Source: Desulfuromonadaceae bacterium GWC2_58_13
GTDB lineage: Bacteria > Desulfobacterota > Desulfuromonadia > Desulfuromonadales > Trichloromonadaceae
Reading direction: 5' to 3'
DNA length: 7,979 nucleotides
Assembly (NCBI GenBank): GCA_001825565.1
Contig: MHXM01000006.1
Span: 8,842-16,820 of the forward strand
Shown here: positions 1-7,304 of the stretch, piece by piece
Layout: each line of letters opens with the position of its first letter
Numbering within the stretch: the stretch's first letter is position 1
Made by a program: the position numbers and the translations under genes
Notes under the pieces: generated by a model
The model's input: the letters and a program-made list of their open reading frames with translations, nothing else
What the model was told of the DNA's origin: nothing
The model's database searches: none

Positions 1-1209
1 CCAGTACTGCTGTCCAGTGTCCAGAGTGAAAAGTTGCAGCATGCCGCCGATCAGTTTTTCCATGTGCCGTCCTCGTTGCTGCACATTTTCCAAAAAGCCC
101 TGCATCTCGGCGGCTTCGAGCTGACCAGCGAAATTGAGGATATAATCGACGTAGCCGAGAATGGAAGTCAGCGGCGTATTGAGTTCGTGGGAAAGGCTGG
201 CGACCAGCCGGGAGCGATCCTGGTTCAACTTGAGCAGGCTTCGATTGGCCAGTTCCAGTTCTCTGGCCCGATCCCTCAGACTTGAAACCAACTGCAGGTT
301 GTCGATGGCCAGGGAGGTCTGTTGGGCGATGGCGGCCAGAAGATCCCGATCACTGACGCCGAACGTCTCCCGCGTATGCTTATCGCTCACATACAGCACG
401 CCAATGATCCGATCGCGGCTGCGCATCGGGACCGCCAGCAGCGACTGACCGTCGAAACGGTCGGGGGCCACCGCCAACGGATACCGGGGGTCGCTGGCCA
501 GATCGTCAACCAGCACCGGTTCCCCGGATATCAGCACCCGGCCGCAGATCCCTTCCCCCGGAGCCAGGACCAGGGACCCCGCGGTGGCCTCGGGCACTCC
601 CCGCGACGCGGCGACCCGCAGGCGGTCATCTTCTCCCGCCAGCATGACCAGCGCCAGGTTAACCGAGAGAAAATTTACGATCGCATCGAGAACCTTTTCC
701 AGCAGACGGGAAAGATCGCCCTCGCTACTGGCCGTATCGCCGACTTTTCTGAGCAGGACCAGATCCGAAAGGCTCCGCTGAGCTTCCCTGGCCAGGGATC
801 TGACGGCCAGTATTCGGCGGTTTTCTTCAAGTGCCCGCTCGACGGCGGCCAACAGTTCCTGCTCCTGCAGCGGCTTGGTCAGGTATTCGAGAGCCCCGTC
901 CCGCAACACCTCGCGGGCCACCTCGAAATCGTGATGGGAAGAAATCATCACGACCGGGATTTCCGGATGCAACCGCTTGATATTGCGCAGCAGCTCGGGC
1001 CCGGCCATGTCCGGCATTTCGATATCGGTGAGCACGGCGGCAACCGGCTCGCGAGAAATCAGAGCGACCGCCTCCAGCCCGGAACCGGCCTGCAGCACAC
1101 GATAACCGTGGGATTCCAGGAACTCACTCAAAAACCGCCTGAAAAACGGTGCGTCGTCAACGATCAACAGACCCGGCGAAATCGGGTTCGCATTCAGGGT
1201 GGGCGGCAT
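1..1209 (-). CDS. Response regulator receiver-GAF sensor histidine kinase (C-terminus beyond window)
   Basis: This is a cytoplasmic two-component signalling protein; 403 residues lie in the window and the frame is still open at the left edge. Residues about 13-128 form a receiver domain: the acidic pair is D18-D19, the phospho-acceptor D62 sits in LTDIEMPD, the switch Ser is S90 and the conserved Lys is K112 in YLTKPL. A GAF sensor domain follows at about 165-308 (GEGICGRVL; LLAVPM; IIGVLYV). A short helical linker then leads to a HisKA dimerisation/phosphoacceptor domain with H341 in SLSHELNTPL. The HATPase domain must lie outside the window. No transmembrane segment is seen, so the input is probably a cytosolic ligand and/or phosphorylation of the N-terminal receiver. 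The ATG at 1209 is chosen because AGAGG lies 7 nt upstream and an in-frame stop lies about 30 nt upstream. It begins 30 nt after secA with no terminator between. The domain calls are firm; the signal and partner cannot be told. Confidence 0.93.
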   Translation of the reverse strand, partial: MPPTLNANPISPGLLIVDDAPFFRRFLSEFLESHGYRVLQAGSGLEAVALISREPVAAVLTDIEMPDMAGPELLRNIKRLHPEIPVVMISSHHDFEVAREVLRDGALEYLTKPLQEQELLAAVERALEENRRILAVRSLAREAQRSLSDLVLLRKVGDTASSEGDLSRLLEKVLDAIVNFLSVNLALVMLAGEDDRLRVAASRGVPEATAGSLVLAPGEGICGRVLISGEPVLVDDLASDPRYPLAVAPDRFDGQSLLAVPMRSRDRIIGVLYVSDKHTRETFGVSDRDLLAAIAQQTSLAIDNLQLVSSLRDRARELELANRSLLKLNQDRSRLVASLSHELNTPLTSILGYVDYILNFAGQLEAAEMQGFLENVQQRGRHMEKLIGGMLQLFTLDTGQQYW

Positions 1210-1239
1210 GGGCCGACCTCTCAGAGGTTTAGATAAATA

Positions 1240-3927
1240 CTACTTTCCGCAGCATTTTTTGTATTTCTTGCCGCTGCCGCAGGGACAGGGGTCGTTGCGC
1301 CCCACCTTGTCCTCGTCGCGGGTCGACGGCTGCTTGACCTGATCTTCTCCCCCCACCCGGTTGAGCACCAGCCGCTGCTTGCGTTGCCGTTCCTCCATCC
1401 GTTCCACATCTTCTTCACGCTTCAACTGCACCCGGAACAGCTTCTGCACCACTTCCTGCCGGATGCGCCCCATCATCTCCATGAACAGGCGGTAGGCCTC
1501 GCGCTTGTATTCTTCCTTGGGATTGCGCTGACCATAGCCACGCAGGCCGATCCCTTCCTTGAGATGGTCGATGGACAGGAGGTGGTCTTTCCATTGCACG
1601 TCGATGGTCTGCAGCAGCAGTACCTTCATCAGATGTTCCATGACCGGGGTGGTAAAATCCTCTTCCTTTTCCGCCAGGCGGTCCATGACCTGTTGCTTGA
1701 GAAAATCTTCCAGCATATCGCGGGTCAAGCCCTTGTCGACCTCGGGAAACTGGGGCAGGATCATGAATTGGTCAAACAGGTCCTTCGCCATGTTTTCCCA
1801 GTTCCAGTCGGCTGGCGGGGTTTTTTCCGGGCAAAAGGTGGCCACTACGTCCTCGACCATCTCCAGCACGATCCCTTCGACGGTTTGGCGGATGTTTTCG
1901 CCCCCCAGAACCTCACGGCGTTGGGTATAAATGACCTCACGCTGCTTGTTCATGACGTCATCGTATTCGATGAGATGCTTGCGGATTTCGAAGTTATGCC
2001 CCTCGACTTTCTTCTGGGCGTTTTCAATGGCTTTGGAGATGATGCCGTGCTCGATCGGCTCACCATCGGGGATTTTGAGCTTTTCCATGACGAAAGCGAC
2101 CCGGTGGGAACCGAAAATCCGCAGCAGGTCGTCTTCGAGACTCATATAGAACCGGCTCTTGCCCGGATCGCCCTGGCGACCGCTACGACCCCGCAGCTGG
2201 TTGTCGATTCGACGCGATTCGTGTCGTTCGGTACCGCAGATATACAGGCCGCCGGCATCGATGACTGCAGTTTTCTCGGCCGCGCAGATCGCCTTGTAGT
2301 TTTCCAGCAGGACGGGATAGGCCGCCTCGGCATCCTCGCTGAGGGCGGCCTCGCGGCGGGCCAGCATTTCCGGATTGCCGCCGAGGATGATGTCGGTCCC
2401 GCGACCGGCCATGTTGGTGGCGATGGTCACAGATCCCTTGCGCCCGGCCTGGGCGACGATTTCAGCTTCCCGCTCATGGTGCTTGGCATTGAGGACGTTG
2501 TGCGGAACCCCCCGTTTGCGCAGCATCTCGGACAGAACTTCCGATTTTTCGATGGAAATGGTGCCGACCAGAGCCGGTTGGCCGCTGGCGTGACATTCGA
2601 CGATATCTTCGACCACCGCCTTGAATTTTTCAATTTCGGTCTTGTAGATGATGTCGGCAACATCGATGCGCAGCATCGGACGATTGGTCGGGATCACCAC
2701 CACATCGAGTTTGTAAATCTCGTGGAATTCGGCCGCCTCGGTATCGGCGGTGCCGGTCATCCCCGCCAGTTTTTCATACATGCGGAAGTAATTCTGAAAA
2801 GTGATGGTGGCCAGGGTCTGGTTCTCGCTCTCGATCTTGACCCCTTCCTTGGCTTCCACCGCCTGATGCAGACCGTCGCTCCAGCGCCGCCCGGGCATCA
2901 GGCGGCCGGTGAACTCGTCGACGATCAAGACCTCGCCGTCTTTCACCACGTAATCGACGTCCCGCTTAAACAAGGCGTGGGCTTTGACGGCCTGGTTAAC
3001 GTGATGCAGCATCTCGATATTGTGCGGCTCGTAGAGATTATCGACCCCCAGCAACTTTTCAACCCGCAGCACCCCTTCTTCGGTGAGGGTGGCCGATCTG
3101 GCCTTCTCGTCGATCGTGTAATCGCCGGTGTATTCCTTGATTTTCTTCCCCAGCTTGTCGTCGCGATGCTCGATCACTTCACCTTTTTTCAGCATGGGAA
3201 TGATGCGGTTCACCGTGAAATACAGGTCGCTGGAGGCCTCGCTCGGGCCGGAAATGATCAGCGGGGTCCGGGCCTCGTCGATGAGAATGGAGTCGACCTC
3301 GTCAACGATGGCGTAATGATGTTCCCGCTGCACGTAGTCGCTAAGCGAAAATTTCATGTTATCGCGCAGATAATCGAAACCAAACTCATTATTGGTCCCA
3401 TAGGTGATATCGCAGCCGTAGGCCGCCTTGCGCTGGGCATCGGTCAGACCGTGAACTATCACGCCGACGGTCAGGCCGAGAAAGCGATGGATCTGTCCCA
3501 TCCACTCTGAGTCGCGTTTGGCCAGGTAATCGTTGACCGTGATAACGTGTACGCCGCGCCCGGTCAGAGCGTTAACATAGGATGGCAGGGTGGCGACCAG
3601 GGTCTTCCCTTCACCGGTTTTCATCTCGGCGATCTTACCGCTGTGCAAGACCATGCCGCCGACCAGCTGCATGTCGAAGTGGCGCATGCCCAACACCCGT
3701 TTGCCCGCCTCGCGCACCACGGCAAAGGCCTCGGGGAGCAGGTCGTCAGGGGTTTCTCCGGATTGGAGGCGTTGGCGGAACTCGACGGTTTTGCCGGACA
3801 ACTGGACATCGGACAATGCGGAGATATCCGGTTCGAGAGCATTTATTTTAGCGATGGTCGCCCCCAACCGCTTGAGTTCGCGATCATTTTTGCTCCCAAC
3901 GATTTTCTTTATCAAGGAACTGATCAT
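1240..3927 (-). CDS. secA: Preprotein translocase ATPase SecA
   Basis: SecA is the ATP-driven motor that pushes unfolded preproteins through the SecYEG channel of the inner membrane. The 895 residues match the usual full length (about 900). The N-terminus (MISSLIKKIVGSKNDRELKR) is typical. Nucleotide-binding domain 1 has Walker A at 102-109 (MKTGEGKT, K108) and Walker B DEVD at 209-212. The preprotein-binding insertion and then nucleotide-binding domain 2 follow, with GRGTD at 508-512 and the arginine-finger motif QLRGRSGRQ at 577-585. The helical scaffold and wing domains come next. The protein ends in the SecB/lipid-binding zinc motif with C881, C883, C892 and C893 (CPCGSG then CC), so it is the zinc-bearing form. 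The ATG at 3927 has GGAG 8 nt upstream. The gene seems to be transcribed from its own promoter, after the terminator of the M23 gene, and probably reads on into the signalling gene. No frameshift or missing catalytic residue is seen. Confidence 0.99.
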   Translation of the reverse strand: MISSLIKKIVGSKNDRELKRLGATIAKINALEPDISALSDVQLSGKTVEFRQRLQSGETPDDLLPEAFAVVREAGKRVLGMRHFDMQLVGGMVLHSGKIAEMKTGEGKTLVATLPSYVNALTGRGVHVITVNDYLAKRDSEWMGQIHRFLGLTVGVIVHGLTDAQRKAAYGCDITYGTNNEFGFDYLRDNMKFSLSDYVQREHHYAIVDEVDSILIDEARTPLIISGPSEASSDLYFTVNRIIPMLKKGEVIEHRDDKLGKKIKEYTGDYTIDEKARSATLTEEGVLRVEKLLGVDNLYEPHNIEMLHHVNQAVKAHALFKRDVDYVVKDGEVLIVDEFTGRLMPGRRWSDGLHQAVEAKEGVKIESENQTLATITFQNYFRMYEKLAGMTGTADTEAAEFHEIYKLDVVVIPTNRPMLRIDVADIIYKTEIEKFKAVVEDIVECHASGQPALVGTISIEKSEVLSEMLRKRGVPHNVLNAKHHEREAEIVAQAGRKGSVTIATNMAGRGTDIILGGNPEMLARREAALSEDAEAAYPVLLENYKAICAAEKTAVIDAGGLYICGTERHESRRIDNQLRGRSGRQGDPGKSRFYMSLEDDLLRIFGSHRVAFVMEKLKIPDGEPIEHGIISKAIENAQKKVEGHNFEIRKHLIEYDDVMNKQREVIYTQRREVLGGENIRQTVEGIVLEMVEDVVATFCPEKTPPADWNWENMAKDLFDQFMILPQFPEVDKGLTRDMLEDFLKQQVMDRLAEKEEDFTTPVMEHLMKVLLLQTIDVQWKDHLLSIDHLKEGIGLRGYGQRNPKEEYKREAYRLFMEMMGRIRQEVVQKLFRVQLKREEDVERMEERQRKQRLVLNRVGGEDQVKQPSTRDEDKVGRNDPCPCGSGKKYKKCCGK

Positions 3928-3935
3928 TTAAAGAT

Positions 3936-3939
3936 CTCC
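3936..3939 (-). promoter_or_regulatory. Shine-Dalgarno of secA
   Basis: On the minus strand GGAG lies 8 nt before the ATG at 3927. This spacing fixes the secA start and agrees with the family's usual N-terminus. Confidence 0.8.
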
Positions 3940-3950
3940 GTTAAAATATC

Positions 3951-3982
3951 TGAACTGCAGGATCCAGTCGCTGTGAACTGCA
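3951..3982. repeat. Short direct repeat in the secA leader
   Basis: The 9-mer TGAACTGCA occurs at 3951-3959 and again at 3974-3982, a period of 23 nt (about two helical turns). It lies between the likely secA promoter and the secA Shine-Dalgarno. It could bind a regulator on one face of DNA, or be chance; no function is assigned. Confidence 0.4.
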
Positions 3983-4008
3983 AATTTAAAACCCCATAAA
4001 AGATGCGG

Positions 4009-4038
4009 ATGATAACACAAAAAAAATAAGGGTACCAA
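4009..4038 (-). promoter_or_regulatory. Probable sigma-70 promoter of secA
   Basis: On the minus strand TTGGTA (4033-4038, 4 of 6 to the -35 consensus) is followed after 18 nt by TATCAT (4009-4014, 5 of 6 to the -10 consensus). The spacer holds a run of eight T. It sits just downstream of the M23 gene's terminator and would give a secA leader of about 75 nt. This is the best match in the 201-nt gap 3928-4128; the start site is inferred only from the hexamers. Confidence 0.5.
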
Positions 4039-4074
4039 GCACAAAGCCATTCCGCAAGCCGTCCGAATCCCCGC

Positions 4075-4113
4075 AACGAAAAACGCCCCGGTGAGTCCGG
4101 GGCGTTTTTCGTT
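4075..4113 (-). terminator. Intrinsic terminator of the M23 peptidase gene
   Basis: A perfect 17-bp stem (4075-4091 with 4097-4113) closes a 5-nt loop. Its core is CGCCCCGG/CCGGGGCG, flanked by five A on one side and five T on the other, so in the minus-strand direction the GC stem runs into TTTTT. The hairpin begins 15 nt after the M23 stop codon. Because the A and T runs are symmetrical it could also work in the plus direction, but no plus-strand gene is seen. It isolates secA from the genes upstream. Confidence 0.92.
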
Positions 4114-4128
4114 TAGCGTCAGGTTGGC

Positions 4129-4998
4129 TCAGAGATATTTTTTGGGATTGAGAGGGACATTGTTGCGGCGCACCTCGTAATGAACGTGCGAACCGGTTGA
4201 ACTGCCGGTGCTCCCGACCGAAGCGATCCTGTCGCCGCGTTTGACCCGCTGACCAACCTTGACGTGAATTTTGGAGTTGTGCCCGTAAAAGGTTTTGAAA
4301 CCATAACCGTGGTCGATCACCACCAACTTGCCGTAGCCGGGAGCGGTTTCGGCCTGGCTGACGATGCCGTCCGCCGTGGCCGATACCGAGGTTCCGGTGC
4401 GGGCGGCGATATCCAGACCCTCATGCATTTTCGGCCTGCCCGTGAAAGGAGATTTGCGCATGCCGAAACCCGAGGTCTTCCATCCCCGGGTCGGCCAGCC
4501 CTTGGGCTTGGCGCCAAGCAGGGAGCGCTCGTCGTTGAGGATGCCGCTGATTTCTTCTTGGCTGGCCCGCCGCAGGTCGATTGCCTGCATGATTTCGTCA
4601 ACCTGGTGCTGCAGAGCCGAAAACTCGTTGGCCGGATCTTCCTCGGGCGGGCCGCCGACTCCGGCCAGACCGTCGATCTTGGGCTTGCCCAGCTTGGCCA
4701 TGACCCGGACCTTGGCATCGTTCTGCGACAGCACCATGAGGTCCTGGCGCAAACCTTCAAGGTTCGCCGTCAGACGACGCAGATCACCCTGCTGGGTCCG
4801 GTTCTCGACCCTGAGTCGGCCGAGTTCGCCCCGATCCAGATTAATCCGACAATAATCCCATCCCAGCAGACCGACTCCGGCCAGAAAGACGACCCCAAAG
4901 ACAACCGTCGCCACCAGCCAGCAACGCTTGAATGCGAAGCGGCGAACATGGTGGGATCCTTCCGGGATTACCAGTACCGTGAACTTTTTTGGGGACAA
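4129..4998 (-). CDS. Membrane-anchored M23 (LytM-type) metallopeptidase
   Basis: This is a predicted zinc endopeptidase that would cut peptidoglycan cross-links in the periplasm, giving a role in wall growth or cell separation. The 289-residue protein has a short basic cytoplasmic N-terminus, one membrane-spanning segment at about 28-47, a helical, probably coiled-coil stretch at about 55-95, a linker, and an M23 domain at about 172-289. The zinc ligands are H192 and D196 (MHEGLDIA) and H273 (HVHYEV); the catalytic histidines H240 (FYGH) and H271 are also present. It is therefore probably an active enzyme, unlike the degenerate EnvC/NlpD-type activators. The start is TTG at 4998, with GGAGGG 4 nt upstream; the next in-frame ATG (residue 89) would delete the membrane anchor. 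The gene has its own likely promoter and a strong terminator, so it may be a single-gene unit. The family is certain; the exact cleavage and partners are not. Confidence 0.95.
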   Translation of the reverse strand: MSPKKFTVLVIPEGSHHVRRFAFKRCWLVATVVFGVVFLAGVGLLGWDYCRINLDRGELGRLRVENRTQQGDLRRLTANLEGLRQDLMVLSQNDAKVRVMAKLGKPKIDGLAGVGGPPEEDPANEFSALQHQVDEIMQAIDLRRASQEEISGILNDERSLLGAKPKGWPTRGWKTSGFGMRKSPFTGRPKMHEGLDIAARTGTSVSATADGIVSQAETAPGYGKLVVIDHGYGFKTFYGHNSKIHVKVGQRVKRGDRIASVGSTGSSTGSHVHYEVRRNNVPLNPKKYL

Positions 4999-5013
4999 AC
5001 AACCCTCCGTCCG

Positions 5014-5043
5014 ACGCCTGCATGGTGCAGACGTACCAGGCGT
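5014..5043 (-). promoter_or_regulatory. Leader hairpins before the M23 gene
   Basis: ACGCCTG (5014-5020) pairs with CAGGCGT (5037-5043), giving 7 bp around a 16-nt loop. A competing hairpin, CTGCA (5018-5022) with TGCAG (5026-5030) around a 3-nt loop, uses some of the same bases. Both lie 5 nt or more upstream of the GGAGGG Shine-Dalgarno at 5003-5008 and inside the predicted transcript. A role in control of translation is inference only. Confidence 0.4.
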
Positions 5044-5061
5044 TTTTAGGACAATGTTCCG

Positions 5062-5092
5062 ATTATTAATGGAACACGACCCGAAATGTCAA
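5062..5092 (-). promoter_or_regulatory. Sigma-70 promoter of the M23 peptidase gene, with overlapping dyad
   Basis: On the minus strand a perfect TTGACA (5087-5092) is followed by an AT-rich -10 region. ATTAAT (5065-5070) gives a 16-nt spacer; AATAAT (5062-5067) matches consensus better but leaves 19 nt. GTTCC (5056-5060) and GGAAC (5071-5075) form an inverted repeat around this -10 region, where a repressor could bind. The promoter lies within the 131-nt gap after the GNAT gene, and no intrinsic terminator is seen in that gap. Confidence 0.65.
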
Positions 5093-5129
5093 GTTTTTTA
5101 GCCAGCCACAAAAGTGGGAGAATCCCGTT

Positions 5130-5579
5130 TCAGAATTCAATACTCATGGCAATTTCGTCGCATTCGGGAAACTTGGGGCACTTGATGCAATCGCCCCAGA
5201 TTTTATGCGGCAGTTCGGATTTCTCGATTTCGTGGAACCCCAGCTTGCCAAAGAAACCGGGTTTGTAGGTCAGGGCAAAGACCCGGGCAATGCCGAGACC
5301 ACGGGCTTCATTCAGGCAGGCTTCGACCAGTTGACGACCGATCCCTTTCGCGCCCTGGCTGTCATCGACCGCCAGCGAACGAACTTCGGCCAGATCGGAC
5401 CAGCAGATGTGCAGACACACGGTGCCGACCACCTGCTCATCGACCTCAAAGACATAAAAATCACGAATGCCCTCAAAAATGTCGGCAAGCGACCGGGACA
5501 GCATCAGTCCCTGCTGGGCATAGGTCATCAGCAACTTATGGATAGGCTTGGCATCGGCCATGCGCGCTTTGCGGATCAT
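5130..5579 (-). CDS. GNAT-family N-acetyltransferase, ArgA-like (possible N-acetylglutamate synthase)
   Basis: This is a single-domain acetyl-CoA-dependent N-acetyltransferase of 149 residues. The GNAT core is clear: the first strand and helix at 1-20 (MIRKARMADAKPIHKLL), strand 4 with EVRSLAV at 65-71, and the acetyl-CoA pyrophosphate loop GAKGIGRQL at 76-84, in which the usual Gln sits one residue further upstream. Later come YKPGFFGKLGF at 105-115 and a C-terminal PHKIWGDC segment. The whole pattern resembles short ArgA-like transferases, some of which make N-acetylglutamate for arginine biosynthesis; I infer that role only weakly. Cysteines C131, C134 and C140 form CxxCx5C near the C-terminus, a possible metal or redox site. 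The ATG at 5579 is chosen because AGGGAG lies 7 nt upstream. An in-frame ATG at 5630 overlaps the recN stop (ATGA) but lacks a Shine-Dalgarno and would add 17 residues outside the fold. The gene follows recN by 47 nt, probably in the same operon. Confidence 0.9.
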   Translation of the reverse strand: MIRKARMADAKPIHKLLMTYAQQGLMLSRSLADIFEGIRDFYVFEVDEQVVGTVCLHICWSDLAEVRSLAVDDSQGAKGIGRQLVEACLNEARGLGIARVFALTYKPGFFGKLGFHEIEKSELPHKIWGDCIKCPKFPECDEIAMSIEF

Positions 5580-5626
5580 GGACAATCTCCCTGGATTAAC
5601 AATTGGTGGAAGAGGGGAAAAACGAT

Positions 5627-7294
5627 TCATCCCGGGTTCGACACGTCGATCAGTTCGCGAGCGTGTTCGAGAGTACGTTCGGTAACTTTGGCGCCGCCGA
5701 GCATGCGGGCCATTTCGCGGGTTCGCTCCTCGCCATCAAGCCGAACCAGAGCGGTAAAGGTGCGCCCGTCGCGCTCCTGTTTTTCAACCCGGTAATGGAC
5801 ATCGGCAAAAGCGGCGACTTGGGGCAGATGAGTGATGCAAAGAACCTGCCGACCATTGGCTACCCCCCGCAATTTTTCTCCAACCGCGGTGGCCGCCTCG
5901 CCGCCGATGCCGGCATCGACCTCGTCGAAAATCAGGGTCGGGATGCCGCCGGCCTCGGGCGCGGCACGTTTGAGCGCGAGCATGATCCGCGACAGTTCCC
6001 CACCCGAGGCGATTCTCGCCAACGGTTTTGGCTCCTCGCCTGGATTGGGCGACAGGTAGAACTCGCCCTTTTCCAGCCCCCGGGAACCCGCCTCGGGCAG
6101 CGGTGTCAGGCGCATCTCGAAACGAGCCCGCCCCATGGCCAAACCGGACAGTTCGGCCTCGACCCGTTGCTGCAACAGGGCCGCTCCCCTTCGACGTTGT
6201 TCGGACAGCGCCTGACCTGCCTGTTGCATCTTTTCGCGAGCCAGGCCCAGGGCCTTGGCCAGGCTGTCGCGGGTGGCGTCCAGGTCGGTCAATTCAGCCA
6301 GTTCCTGGTCGATGCGCTGGCGGAGGGTCAGCATCTCTTCGATGGTCGGCGCGTACTTGCGCTTGAGACTGGCCAGCCGGGCCAGCCGCTCTTCAACCTC
6401 GTTCTGCCGCCCCGGTTCGAAACTCACCTTCTGGGCATGATCGCGCAACTGCAACGCCACATCCTCAAGGGAATACAGGGCACTGCGCAGGGTTTCAGCC
6501 AGATGCCCGAGCGCCGGGTCAATATTGGTCAGATTTTCGAGGTTGACCGCCATCGCTTCGAGCCGTTCGCAGACCGCGCCGTCCTCCCCATAGAGGGTGT
6601 CGTAACCGCCGCCGGTGGCCGCCGCCAATCGCTCGGCGTGCAGCAGCAACAGTCGCTCCGCTTCCAACTCGTCATCCTCGCCGGTCCGCAGATTGGCTTC
6701 GGCCAGCTCCCGGCTCTGAAAACCGAGGTAGTCCAAACGGTGTTGGCGATCCCGCTCCGCCTCGTCGAGCCGATGCAACCGCTCTTGCAGCTGCCGCGCG
6801 TCATCGTAGGTCTTGCGGTAGGCCAACAGCAGCGGGCCGGTTTCGGCGATGCCGTCAAGCAGATCCAGGTGCAGGTCGGAGCGTTGCAATCCCTGTTGGG
6901 CATGCTGGCCGTAGATGACCATCAATCCGGCGGTCAACGGCTGCAACTGGGCCAGCGTCGCCAAGGAGCCGTTAATGAAAACCTTATTCTTGCCCGCGCG
7001 GGAGACGATGCGCCGCACCAAAAGTTCATCGCCGGCGTCGCAGCCGGCGTCGGCCAGCTCCCGGTGCAGGTCCGGGGAGTCGGTGAGGTCGAACAGCGCT
7101 TCCACCGTCGCCTCCTCTTCGCCGGTACGGATCAGGTCGGGGCGGGCCCGTTCGCCCAGCAGCAAGCCGACGGCGTCGATGATGATCGACTTGCCGGCTC
7201 CGGTTTCCCCGGTCAGGACATTGAAACCGGCCTGGAAGGAAACCTGCAAGCGGTCGATGATGGCGAAATTGCGGATAATGAGATCGGTCAGCAT
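5627..7294 (-). CDS. recN: DNA repair protein RecN
   Basis: RecN is an SMC-like ATPase that acts early in recombinational repair of double-strand breaks, holding DNA ends or sister chromosomes together. The 555 residues match the family's normal length. The N-terminal half of the ATPase head has Walker A at 29-36 (GETGAGKS). The middle, about 150-380, is rich in Leu, Glu and Arg as expected for the coiled-coil arm. The C-terminal half of the head has the ABC signature SGGELSR at 430-436, Walker B LIFDEVDAG at 454-462 and the switch histidine H489 in ITHLPQ. The ATG at 7294 gives the standard start (MLTDLIIRNFAI). No clear Shine-Dalgarno is seen and the nadK stop is only 10 nt away, so translation is probably coupled to nadK. 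No LexA-type site can be judged because the operon promoter lies outside the window. Confidence 0.98.
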   Translation of the reverse strand: MLTDLIIRNFAIIDRLQVSFQAGFNVLTGETGAGKSIIIDAVGLLLGERARPDLIRTGEEEATVEALFDLTDSPDLHRELADAGCDAGDELLVRRIVSRAGKNKVFINGSLATLAQLQPLTAGLMVIYGQHAQQGLQRSDLHLDLLDGIAETGPLLLAYRKTYDDARQLQERLHRLDEAERDRQHRLDYLGFQSRELAEANLRTGEDDELEAERLLLLHAERLAAATGGGYDTLYGEDGAVCERLEAMAVNLENLTNIDPALGHLAETLRSALYSLEDVALQLRDHAQKVSFEPGRQNEVEERLARLASLKRKYAPTIEEMLTLRQRIDQELAELTDLDATRDSLAKALGLAREKMQQAGQALSEQRRRGAALLQQRVEAELSGLAMGRARFEMRLTPLPEAGSRGLEKGEFYLSPNPGEEPKPLARIASGGELSRIMLALKRAAPEAGGIPTLIFDEVDAGIGGEAATAVGEKLRGVANGRQVLCITHLPQVAAFADVHYRVEKQERDGRTFTALVRLDGEERTREMARMLGGAKVTERTLEHARELIDVSNPG

Positions 7295-7304
7295 GGATGT
7301 TCGC

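Noticed and set aside
322..1236. A 304-codon open frame on the plus strand.
   Set aside because: Antisense to the REC-GAF-kinase gene, whose motifs (D62, K112, H341) are plain.
1384..3510. A 708-codon open frame on the plus strand.
   Set aside because: It lies wholly antisense to secA, which has every family motif. Its protein is a compositional mirror rich in His, Asp, Phe and Leu with no domain I recognise, as expected opposite a GC-rich gene.
5014..5049. A hairpin followed by TTTTT on the plus strand, resembling a terminator.
   Set aside because: No plus-strand gene lies upstream of it, the loop is large, and on the transcribed minus strand the T run is an A run before the stem.
5093..5129. 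Possible terminator after the GNAT gene (GGGA/TCCC and CCAC/GTGG mini-hairpins).
   Set aside because: The stems are only 4 bp and are followed by A, not T, on the minus strand.
5580..5630. An extended start for the GNAT gene at 5630, overlapping the recN stop (ATGA).
   Set aside because: There is no ribosome site before it and the extra 17 residues lie outside the GNAT fold. The ATG at 5579 has AGGGAG at good spacing.
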